From contig JAENWO010000111.1 in assembly GCA_016649925.1 (NCBI GenBank), positions 1 to 7,524 on the forward strand: DNA of 7,524 nucleotides, written 5' to 3'. Position 1 is the stretch's first letter; every line of letters starts with the position of its first letter. The notes under the pieces were generated by a model. That model was not told where the DNA came from. It did not search any database and was given only the letters and a program-made list of their open reading frames with translations. The position numbers were made by a program, and so were the translations under genes. Positions 1-5,777 of this stretch are shown in pieces. This DNA is from Actinomycetales bacterium. GTDB lineage: Bacteria; Actinomycetota; Actinomycetes; Actinomycetales; Beutenbergiaceae.

Positions 1-435
1 CGGGTTGCGGGTGGGCCCGAACGCGGAGTGCTCGGTGGAGGAGCCCATCGCGAACTCGTCCATGTTCGTCTTGCCGAGGATGGGCATCCCCGCCGCGCGC
101 AGGCGCTCGACGAGCGTGGCGTCGTACGGCGGCACCCAGTGCTCGAGCATCCGCGAGCCGGCCGTGGTCACCTGGTTCTTCGTCACGACGACGTCCTTGA
201 CGGCGATCGGCACGCCCGCGAGCGGGTGCAGCTCCTCACCGGCAGCGCGGCGCGCATCGACGTCCGCCGCGGCGGCGAGCGCCTCGTCGGTGTTCGTGTG
301 CAGGAACGCGTGCACGTCGGTGTCGACGGCGGCGATCCGGTCCAGGTGGGCGCGGGTGGCCTCGACGCTGCTCACGTCACCGGCGCCCAGACGTTCCGCC
401 AGGTCCGCCGCGCTCAGGCGGATCAGGTCGCTCAC
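1..435 (-). CDS. gatA: Aspartyl/glutamyl-tRNA(Asn/Gln) amidotransferase subunit A, N-terminal part (cut by window edge)
   Basis: GatA is the amidase subunit of the cytoplasmic GatCAB complex. It releases ammonia from glutamine, and GatB uses it to convert Glu-tRNA(Gln) or Asp-tRNA(Asn) to the amide form. The 145 codons seen start at a GTG (435-433) preceded by a strong GGAGGAGG ribosome site. Amidase-family landmarks are in order: PLAGVPIAVKD at about residues 71-81, with Lys80 as the expected catalytic lysine, then GKTNMDEFAMGSS at 121-133 and FGPTRNP at 139-145. The two catalytic serines (in the GGSSGGS and SDTGGS motifs of the family) lie beyond the window, so about 70% of the protein is missing, by edge truncation only. 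The start overlaps the gatC stop by 4 bases (GTGA), so the two are very likely translationally coupled. Identification is very secure. Confidence 0.97.
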   Translation of the reverse strand, partial: MSDLIRLSAADLAERLGAGDVSSVEATRAHLDRIAAVDTDVHAFLHTNTDEALAAAADVDARRAAGEELHPLAGVPIAVKDVVVTKNQVTTAGSRMLEHWVPPYDATLVERLRAAGMPILGKTNMDEFAMGSSTEHSAFGPTRNP

Positions 436-731
436 GCCTCCTCCTCCAGGATCTGCGGGACGAGGAAGCGACCGTCCTGGGAGGCCGGCGCCTGGGCGAG
501 GATCTCCGCCACGGGCAGCGTCTCGAGGATGACGTCCTCACGGAAGACGTTCGTCAGCGGGATCGGGTGGCTCGTCGCGGGGACGTCGTCGCCGGCGATC
601 TCGCTCACCTTGGCGACGGCGTGCACGATCACGTCGAGCTCGCCGGCCAGCCGCTCGGTCTCGGCCTGCGTGAGGTCGATCCGGGCAAGGGCGGCAAGGC
701 GCGCGACCTCGTCGGAACTGATGGTGGACAT
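432..731 (-). CDS. gatC: Aspartyl/glutamyl-tRNA(Asn/Gln) amidotransferase subunit C
   Basis: GatC is the small subunit that wraps around and stabilises GatA and GatB in the GatCAB complex. The 99-residue product has normal family length and the family layout: an N-terminal helical hairpin (ISSDEVARLAALARIDL at residues 4-20, followed by a long acidic helix to about residue 45), then an extended region with PATSHPIPLTNVFREDV at 51-67 and a C-terminal FLVPQILEEEA tail. The ATG at 731-729 was chosen because the family begins with this short segment before the first helix. The same frame stays open upstream to 977, but that stretch is antisense to the neighbouring gene and is not GatC-like. It is first in a gatC-gatA operon, and gatB would be expected further on. 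A TAnnnT box 7 bases upstream suggests its own, possibly leaderless, promoter. Confidence 0.96.
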   Translation of the reverse strand: MSTISSDEVARLAALARIDLTQAETERLAGELDVIVHAVAKVSEIAGDDVPATSHPIPLTNVFREDVILETLPVAEILAQAPASQDGRFLVPQILEEEA

Positions 732-738
732 GCCCGCG

Positions 739-744
739 AGTCTA
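739..744 (-). promoter_or_regulatory. Putative -10 box for gatC (TAGACT), leaderless arrangement
   Basis: Read on the minus strand, TAGACT ends 7 bases before the gatC ATG. It matches the TAnnnT actinobacterial -10 pattern, and a transcript starting 7-8 bases downstream would begin at the start codon. No purine-rich ribosome site lies in the 7-base gap (CGCGGGC), which supports leaderless initiation. No convincing -35 element is visible. The hexamer alone is weak evidence; the spacing is what makes it worth recording. Confidence 0.4.
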
Positions 745-781
745 CTGGCTGGTGTGGACCGGGCAGGTTTCGCCCGGGTCC

Positions 782-787
782 TATCGT
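782..787 (+). promoter_or_regulatory. Putative -10 box (TATCGT) for the small membrane-protein gene
   Basis: TATCGT lies exactly 6 bases before the ATG at 794, so transcription would start at or next to the A of the start codon. A TGGACC at 755-760 resembles a -35 element, but the 21-base spacer is longer than usual. The gap holds GGAG (788-791), only 2 bases from the ATG and too close for a normal ribosome site. This box and the gatC box share a 62-base divergent region (732-793). Confidence 0.4.
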
Positions 788-793
788 GGAGCC

Positions 794-1237
794 ATGCAGG
801 ATGCACAGGACCCTTCGTCCGCCGAGGAGGACGAGGGCCCCCTCGAACACATCGCCGAGGAGGACGAGGGCCCCCTCGAACACATCGCCGAGGACGACGG
901 CCCGGCGGCCGGCACCCGAACTCAGGACGCGGAGAGCGGACGGCGTCCGTCCACACCCACGGCCCGCTTCCTCGCACGGCACCGCACCGTGGCCGGGATC
1001 GTGCTGACGGTGCTCACCGCCGCGTTCGGCATCCTGTTCGCCGTGGTCGTCCCGAGCGACGTCACCGGTTCGGGGTTCAGGCCCGTGGTGCTGCGCTGGG
1101 CGGGGCCGGTGAGCTGGCTGCTGATCGCCGGAGCGGCGCTCACCTGGACCCTGCGCACCCAGCGCCGCGTGACGAACGCCTTCGCCTACGCGGCACTCGG
1201 CTGCTACGTGGTGTACCTCGTGGTGCGCGCGTTCTGA
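794..1237 (+). CDS. Small three-helix membrane protein of unknown function with acidic repeat N-terminus
   Basis: I do not recognise a family. The 147-residue product has two parts. Residues 1-60 are hydrophilic and strongly acidic, with two perfect copies of EEDEGPLEHIA (11-21 and 22-32) followed by a decayed EDDGP. Residues 60-147 form three probable transmembrane helices at about 66-86 (TVAGIVLTVLTAAFGILFAV), 104-121 and 126-145, with an Arg-rich turn (RTQRR) between the last two. By the positive-inside rule the RFLARHR stretch before helix 1 and the RTQRR loop are probably cytoplasmic, placing the acidic tail inside. The ATG at 794 is preferred over an in-frame GTG at 752 because of the TAnnnT box just upstream. 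It is divergent from gatC and convergent with the AraC gene, so it appears to be transcribed alone. The protein is probably real: it has a helix pattern typical of actinobacterial small membrane proteins, but no enzyme or transporter motif. Confidence 0.75.
   Translation: MQDAQDPSSAEEDEGPLEHIAEEDEGPLEHIAEDDGPAAGTRTQDAESGRRPSTPTARFLARHRTVAGIVLTVLTAAFGILFAVVVPSDVTGSGFRPVVLRWAGPVSWLLIAGAALTWTLRTQRRVTNAFAYAALGCYVVYLVVRAF
821..886 (+). repeat. Exact 33-base tandem duplication inside the membrane-protein gene
   Basis: Positions 821-853 and 854-886 are identical, and identity continues for a further 8 bases (887-894) before decaying. The unit is 11 codons, so copy-number change keeps the frame. It encodes AEEDEGPLEHI, heavily acidic. 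Perfect identity at all synonymous positions points to a recent duplication or slippage event. Confidence 0.95.
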
Positions 1238-1415
1238 GCCTGGATCGGCCGATGTCGGTCTCTCGGGTTGTTGACCGTGGCTGGTGTGCAGGACCGTTCT
1301 CAGGCCGGAGTGGTTCGCGGGCTCCCCGATCAGCGCCCGCGCTCGCCTGATCGGCGTAGGCGCTCGCCTGATCGGCGTAGGCGCTCGCCTGATCGGCGTA
1401 GGCGCTCGGGCGGAA
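1238..1415. other. Convergent intergenic region with repeats, no gene seen
   Basis: This stretch separates the 3' ends of the membrane-protein gene and the AraC-family gene. It holds a perfect 10-base palindrome ATCGGCCGAT at 1244-1253, 7 bases after the upstream stop, and a 21-base triple repeat at 1340-1402. Each 21-base unit contains CGCC-TGATC-GGCG, which can form a short hairpin, so the array could act in transcription termination from either side. There is no T-tract and hence no classic intrinsic terminator. The Arg-Ser-rich reading frame over the repeat has no ribosome site and runs into the 3' end of the opposite gene, so I do not treat it as coding. Confidence 0.7.
1340..1402. repeat. 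Three exact head-to-tail copies of a 21-base unit
   Basis: Copies lie at 1340-1360, 1361-1381 and 1382-1402 and are identical. A broken fourth copy (CGCTCGGG, 1403-1410) follows. Each unit starts CGCTCGCCTGATC and ends GGCGTAGG; the core CGCC-TGATC-GGCG is an interrupted palindrome with a 4-base stem. There are no spacers, so this is a tandem microarray and not a CRISPR. The array ends 13 bases before the AraC gene's stop codon on the opposite strand. Confidence 0.95.
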
Positions 1416-2303
1416 TCAGTGCACGTGCTCGGCCCGGGACTGGCGCCGGAACTGTGACGGGCTCGCCCCGCTGACGCGGCGGAACTGCCGGGAGAAGTAG
1501 AAGGCGTCCGAGTACCCGACGGCGTGGGCGATCTCCTCGACCGATCGGCTCGTCGTCACCAGGAGCACCCGGGCCCGGGCCATCCGGATCCGCTTGACGT
1601 ACTCGAGCACACCGCCACCGGTGGCGAGGCGGAACACCGCAGCGAAGTGGGACGCGCTCAGCCCGACGAGGTCGGCCATCTCCGGCACGCTCACTCGCTC
1701 GGCGAAGTGCTCAAGGAGGTACTCGCGCGCCCGCTGCACCGGTCCGGCGTCGTCCAGCGGGCCGGCGATCCGGTCGGCGCCCAGCTGCGCGAGCGAGTTC
1801 CACGCGGCCCCGGAGGCCACCATCAGCGAGGGCCACGCCTCGTCCCGCTCCATCGCCTGCACCACTCGCTCCATGGCATGCACAGCCCGCGCGGGATCGT
1901 TCAGGTCGATCACCCGCTGCCGATTCGGACCCGTGATCGGTTCCAGGAGGTACCGCAGGTCGGCACCCGTCGCGTGCAGCCACCAGAGGGTCCAGGGGTC
2001 GCGGCGGTCGGCACGGTAGCGATGGGCCACGCCGGGCGGGAGGACGAGGGCCTGGCCCGCGCCCACCGACTGCATGCCGCCGTCCACCTCGCACCAGCCC
2101 CGACCCTCCGTGCAGACGATGACCACCGCCTGCTCAGCGCCGCGTGGCCGGGACCGCCCATGGTTCGCCGCGTGCGGGAACTGTCCTGCATCGGTGACCA
2201 GGAGCCGCGAGGTCACTCCGGACGCGAGCGCCTGACGGACCAGCGGTGCAGGAAGAACCCGCATCCGCTGGCCGGGAAAGCCGTCCCGGGTGAGTTCGTC
2301 CAC
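1416..2303 (-). CDS. AraC/XylS-family transcriptional regulator with N-terminal cupin sensor domain
   Basis: This is a cytoplasmic DNA-binding regulator, probably of the divergent sugar operon. The 295-residue length is typical. Residues about 33-125 form the ligand-sensing cupin: VVIVCTEGRGWCEVDG at 60-75, the hallmark LVLPPGVAHRYRAD at 87-99, then WTLWWLHATG at 104-113. Residues about 188-288 form the double helix-turn-helix domain: first helix pair at VSVPEMADLVGLSASHFAAVF (205-224), second at RSVEEIAHAVGYSDAFYFSRQF (253-274), closing with the family signature SGASPSQFR. The start is uncertain. A GTG at 2303-2301 opens the frame; an ATG 13 codons later (residue 14) is an alternative, and neither has a clear ribosome site. 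In related locus types such regulators activate their neighbour when a sugar binds the cupin. The ligand here is unknown. Family assignment is secure; the target is inferred from the divergent position. Confidence 0.95.
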   Translation of the reverse strand: MDELTRDGFPGQRMRVLPAPLVRQALASGVTSRLLVTDAGQFPHAANHGRSRPRGAEQAVVIVCTEGRGWCEVDGGMQSVGAGQALVLPPGVAHRYRADRRDPWTLWWLHATGADLRYLLEPITGPNRQRVIDLNDPARAVHAMERVVQAMERDEAWPSLMVASGAAWNSLAQLGADRIAGPLDDAGPVQRAREYLLEHFAERVSVPEMADLVGLSASHFAAVFRLATGGGVLEYVKRIRMARARVLLVTTSRSVEEIAHAVGYSDAFYFSRQFRRVSGASPSQFRRQSRAEHVH

Positions 2304-2387
2304 CCGGACATCATTTCATCGAATCGTCCAGGAACGTCGTCCATTCAGCCATTCCGCGCACCGCCCGGGACTGCCTACCGTCGGAGC
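2304..2387. promoter_or_regulatory. Divergent promoter/operator region between the AraC gene and the sugar operon
   Basis: These 84 bases are the only space available for promoters of both genes. The half nearer the AraC gene (about 2308-2353) is clearly less GC-rich than its surroundings. It contains the direct repeat TCGTCCA at 2324-2330 and 2337-2343 (13 bases start to start), and CCATTC at 2341-2346 and 2349-2354 (8 bases start to start). AraC-type regulators generally bind direct rather than inverted repeats, so these are candidate operators, although the 13-base period is shorter than the roughly 20-base spacing seen for well-known family members. The placement upstream of the likely operon -10 box suits activation. 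Confidence 0.5.
2376..2381 (+). promoter_or_regulatory. Putative -10 box (TACCGT) for the sugar operon, leaderless arrangement
   Basis: TACCGT fits TAnnnT and ends 6 bases before the ATG at 2388, the same geometry as the box at 782-787. The GGAG at 2383-2386 is only 1 base from the ATG, too close for normal ribosome binding, so a leaderless transcript is likely. There is no good -35 sequence at 17-18 bases, consistent with a promoter that needs an activator such as the divergent AraC protein. Confidence 0.42.
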
Positions 2388-5300
2388 ATGCTCACCGACG
2401 AGCCGCTGCTCGAGCTCCCCGCCCGTCCCGCGCACGCCCGGGACCGGGAGGTGGTGGCATGGCGCGAGCCCGTCGAGATGCGCAGCTACCTCCCGCTCGA
2501 GCCCTCACGGTTCCCGGCCTACCTGGACGCCCGCGTCTACCAGGGCTCGTCCGGCCGGGTCTACCCCCTGCCGTTCCACGACCGGATCGCTGCCGAGCCG
2601 GTGGTGCGGGCCTGGGACGCTGTGCACCTGGAGAACGCCTGGATCCGCCTGATGGTGCTCCCTGAGCTCGGTGGCCGGATCCACATCGCCGTCGAGCGCA
2701 GCACCGGGTCCGAGGTGTTCTACCGGAACCCGGTCATCAAGCCTGCCCTCGTCGGGCTCGCCGGTCCGTGGATCGCGGGCGGCATCGAGCTGAACTGGCC
2801 GCAGCATCACCGTCCCGCCACCTTCCTGCCCACCGACGTCGAGATCGAGGAGGAGAGCGACGGCTCGGTCACCGTATGGTGCTCCGACCACGACCCGTTC
2901 CAGCGGATGAAAGGCATGCACGGCGTCCGGCTCAGCCCGGGTCGGTCCACCATCGAGCTGCGGGTCCGCCTCTACAACCGGTCCGAGACAACACAGACGT
3001 TCCTGTGGTGGGCGAACGTGGCCGCTCGCGCCGGTGCCGACTACCAGTCGTTCTTCCCCGAGGACGTACAGATGGTGGCCGACCACGCGAAGCGGGCCAT
3101 CTGCACGTTCCCGGCCGCGGACCGGCCGTACTACGACATCGACTACCCGGCCCGCCGCGACCGGAGGTTCACGTCGCCGGACGGGACCGTCGTCACCGGT
3201 GACCGCCTCGACTGGTACCGGAACATCCCGGTCCCGACGTCGTACATGGTCCTGCACAGCGACCAGGACTTCTTCGGCGGGTACGACCACGCGTCCGACG
3301 TCGGCTTCGTGCACGTCGCCGACCGTCAGCTCGCCGTCGGCAAGAAGATGTGGACGTGGGGAGACTCGGACTTCGGTCGTGCCTGGGGACGCAACCTCGC
3401 CGACGACGACTCCGCGTACGTCGAGCTGATGGCCGGGGTGTTCGCCGACAACCAGCCGGACTTCTCGTTCATCGCGCCAGGGGAGACGAAGGTGTTCAGC
3501 GAGCTCTGGTACCCGCTGCTGCGGATCGGTCCGGCGGACCGGGCGACGTCCCAGGCCGCGGTCCGGCTCACCGTCACCGGCCGTCGGGTCCGGGTCGGCG
3601 TGGTGACGACCCAGGACCGCGCAGGCACCGTGGTGGAGCTCCTCGACGCATTCGGTGACATCTTCGCGGAGCACGCGGCCGCCGTCGACCCGGGCAGCCC
3701 GCTGGTCTGGGAGACCTCCCTGCCCGACGGCGTCAAGACGTCCGGCCTGACGGTACGTGTGCGGCACGCGGGCAACGTGCTCGTGGAGTACACGAGCGAG
3801 CCCGTGCACGCGCCCGAGGAGGACCCGGAGCCGGCCGCCGAGCCACCCGCCCCCCAGGACGTCACCAGCGTCGAGGAGCTCGTCGGGATCGGCGACCACC
3901 TCGAGCAGTACCGGCACGCGACCCGGTCGCCCGAGCCGTACTGGGAGGAGGCCGTGCGCCGGGACCCCGGCCACTCCCGCGCCCACACGTCGCTGGGCAT
4001 CCGGCGCTTGCGCCAGGGCCGGACCACCGAGGCGGAGCAGCACCTGCGGCAGGCAGTCGGGCGCCTCACCCGCTACCACCCGACCGCCCAGGACACCACA
4101 GCGCTGTACCACCTGGGTCTCGTGCTCGAGGGGACCGGCCGCCACGACGACGCGTACGACGCGTTCGGGCGCGCCTCGTGGAGCCGGCTGTGGCGTGCGC
4201 CGGCCGGCTACCAGATGGCCCGGATCGACGCCTCCCGGGCACGCGACCCCGAGGCCCTGCATCGGCTGACGGACGTGCTCCGGACCGAGCCGGAGCACCT
4301 GCAGGCCCGTACGCTGCGAGCCCTGCTGCTGCGCCGCACGGGACGGGCCGCCGAGGCGGAGCGGCTGCTGGCCGGTGTCCGCGAGCTCGACCCCCTGCAC
4401 TGGTGGTCACGCGACCTCGCCGGCGAGCCGCTGACGTGCGACGCCCAGACCTGCCTCGACGTCGCGCTCGAGTACGCAGGGATCGGCGAGGTCGGTGCGG
4501 CGCTCCGGGTGCTGTCCACCGCCGTCGAGCGCGAGAGCACCCGCGCCCTCGGCCAGACCGCTGCCGGGCCCCTCCTCGAGCTGCACCGAGCGGCCCTGCA
4601 CGCCCGGCTCGGGGACACCGAGGCCGAGCGGGAGGCCCTCGAGGGGGCTCGCACGGCCGACCGGTCGTGGTGTTTCCCCGGCCGGCTCACCGACGCCGAG
4701 ATGCTCACGGACACGTCCACGAGGCATCCCGAGGACCCCACCTCCCGCGCGCTCCTCGGCCACTGGCTCTACGCCGAGGGGCGCCACCAGGACGCGATCA
4801 GGATGTGGCGCGAGAGCGCCGCGCTCGACCCGGGTGACGCCGTCGTCTGGCGCAACCTGGGCCTGGCCTCGTTCAACGACAGCCAGGACGCGGATGCCGC
4901 GCGCGAGGCGTACGACCATGCCCTGGATGTGGCGCCCGACGACGCCCGGCTCGTGTTCGAGAGCGACCAGCTGGACCGCCGTCGCAGGGTGGCTCCCGAC
5001 GATCGGCTGCGCTCCCTCGAGTCCGTCCGCGACCTCGTCGGCTCGCGGGACGACCTGAGCGTCGAGCTCGCTCACCTCCTGGTGAGCAACCACCGAGCCG
5101 AGGAGGCGCACCGGTTCCTGCTCTCGCGCCACTTCCAGCCGTGGGAGGGCGGTGAGGGTGAGGTCCTGCGCGTCTGGGAGCGGGCCTGCCTGACCCTGGC
5201 CGGCCAGGCCCTCTCCGGGCGCGACGTCGAGCGTGCCGCCGAACTCGTCGAGGAGGCCCTGGACTCCCCCAAGTCGCTCGGCGAGGCCCGGCACCCACTG

Positions 5301-5777
5301 GCCACCATGGCCCGGCTGCACCTCCTCCGTGGGGACATCGCCTCTTCCGCCGGCCGCAGCGACGAAGCCGAGCGCGCCTGGTCCTTGGCCGCAACCCAGG
5401 TGGGCGACTTCCGGTCGATGAGCGCCCAGCGGCACAGCGAGACGAGCTACCACTGTGTCCTCGCGCTGCGCCGGCTGGGCCGGGACCCCGAGGCGTCGGC
5501 ACTCATGGAGGACCTCGCCGCGTTCGTCGACGAGCTCGAGGCGAGCCGCGCCGGGATCGGCTACTTCGCCACCTCCCTGCCCCAGCTGCTGCTCTTGCGC
5601 CCGGACCCGCTGGAGCTGCAACGCGATCGGGCCCGGTTCCTGCGGGCCCAGCTCGAGCTCCTCCGAGGGGACCACGGGGCCGCGACGGCCGGGCTCGAGG
5701 CCCTGCTGATGCAGGTCCCGGACCACGCCGATGCTCTCGACCTCCTGACCGAGCTGCGCGAAGGGAGCCCGACATGA
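2388..5777 (+). CDS. DUF5107 domain and TPR-repeat protein, first gene of the sugar operon
   Basis: The 1129-residue protein has no signal peptide or membrane helix, so it is probably cytoplasmic. Residues about 75-380 match DUF5107. They begin with LENAWIRLMVLPELGGRI (81-98), then GGIELNWPQHH (131-141), WCSDHDP (164-170) and LWWANVA (206-212). They end with MWTWGDSDFGRAW (321-333), ELMAGVFADNQPDF (346-359) and PGETKVFSELWYP (364-376). The early motifs resemble galactose-mutarotase-like beta-sandwich proteins, so I infer carbohydrate binding or processing. A beta-rich segment (about 390-470) and a Pro/Glu linker (473-490) follow. Residues about 495-1129 are helical TPR-type repeats, clearest at 518-555, 572-605 and 784-850 (for example ALLGHWLYAEGRHQDAIRMWRESAALDPGD). 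From memory, E. coli YphG, encoded beside a sugar ABC transporter, has similar architecture. The ATG at 2388 is the first good start after the divergent promoter; the frame upstream is antisense to the AraC gene. The stop overlaps the next start (ATGA). Domain naming is confident; the biochemical role is unknown. Confidence 0.92.
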   Translation: MLTDEPLLELPARPAHARDREVVAWREPVEMRSYLPLEPSRFPAYLDARVYQGSSGRVYPLPFHDRIAAEPVVRAWDAVHLENAWIRLMVLPELGGRIHIAVERSTGSEVFYRNPVIKPALVGLAGPWIAGGIELNWPQHHRPATFLPTDVEIEEESDGSVTVWCSDHDPFQRMKGMHGVRLSPGRSTIELRVRLYNRSETTQTFLWWANVAARAGADYQSFFPEDVQMVADHAKRAICTFPAADRPYYDIDYPARRDRRFTSPDGTVVTGDRLDWYRNIPVPTSYMVLHSDQDFFGGYDHASDVGFVHVADRQLAVGKKMWTWGDSDFGRAWGRNLADDDSAYVELMAGVFADNQPDFSFIAPGETKVFSELWYPLLRIGPADRATSQAAVRLTVTGRRVRVGVVTTQDRAGTVVELLDAFGDIFAEHAAAVDPGSPLVWETSLPDGVKTSGLTVRVRHAGNVLVEYTSEPVHAPEEDPEPAAEPPAPQDVTSVEELVGIGDHLEQYRHATRSPEPYWEEAVRRDPGHSRAHTSLGIRRLRQGRTTEAEQHLRQAVGRLTRYHPTAQDTTALYHLGLVLEGTGRHDDAYDAFGRASWSRLWRAPAGYQMARIDASRARDPEALHRLTDVLRTEPEHLQARTLRALLLRRTGRAAEAERLLAGVRELDPLHWWSRDLAGEPLTCDAQTCLDVALEYAGIGEVGAALRVLSTAVERESTRALGQTAAGPLLELHRAALHARLGDTEAEREALEGARTADRSWCFPGRLTDAEMLTDTSTRHPEDPTSRALLGHWLYAEGRHQDAIRMWRESAALDPGDAVVWRNLGLASFNDSQDADAAREAYDHALDVAPDDARLVFESDQLDRRRRVAPDDRLRSLESVRDLVGSRDDLSVELAHLLVSNHRAEEAHRFLLSRHFQPWEGGEGEVLRVWERACLTLAGQALSGRDVERAAELVEEALDSPKSLGEARHPLATMARLHLLRGDIASSAGRSDEAERAWSLAATQVGDFRSMSAQRHSETSYHCVLALRRLGRDPEASALMEDLAAFVDELEASRAGIGYFATSLPQLLLLRPDPLELQRDRARFLRAQLELLRGDHGAATAGLEALLMQVPDHADALDLLTELREGSPT
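5761..5767 (+). promoter_or_regulatory. Ribosome binding site for the cellulase-like gene, inside the preceding coding region
   Basis: AAGGGAG lies 6 bases before the ATG at 5774, within the last codons of the DUF5107 gene. With the ATGA overlap it supports this start and translational coupling of the two genes. Confidence 0.75.

Noticed and set aside
1244..1253. Palindrome ATCGGCCGAT as an intrinsic terminator of the membrane-protein gene
   Set aside because: It is a perfect 10-base palindrome with no loop and no following T-tract, so it does not qualify as a terminator by itself.
28..1350. Plus-strand open frame of 440 codons across gatA, gatC and the small membrane gene
   Set aside because: It is antisense to gatA/gatC, whose products are unmistakable, and out of frame with the membrane protein.
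1340..1402. Possible CRISPR array
   Set aside because: The copies are directly adjacent with no spacers, and no cas-like gene is present.
1268..1474. Short plus-strand frame encoding repeated Arg-Ser-Pro-Asp-Arg units over the 21-base array
   Set aside because: It has no ribosome site, overlaps the 3' end of the AraC gene antisense, and its composition is just the tandem repeat read as codons.
1524..2387. N-terminal extension of the DUF5107 gene by 288 codons in the same open frame
   Set aside because: The extension is antisense to the AraC-family gene and has no protein-like features. The promoter-like box and ATG at 2388 give a sensible start and the expected family N-terminus.
2505..4400. 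Long minus-strand open frame (631 codons) antisense to the DUF5107 gene
   Set aside because: It is a shadow of a high-GC gene: its composition is low-complexity (Val, Gly, Arg, Asp), it shows no recognisable domain, and the opposite strand encodes a clear protein family.
4407..5726. Minus-strand open frame of 439 codons opposite the TPR region
   Set aside because: Same reasoning: antisense shadow with no motif, while the TPR repeats on the plus strand are convincing.
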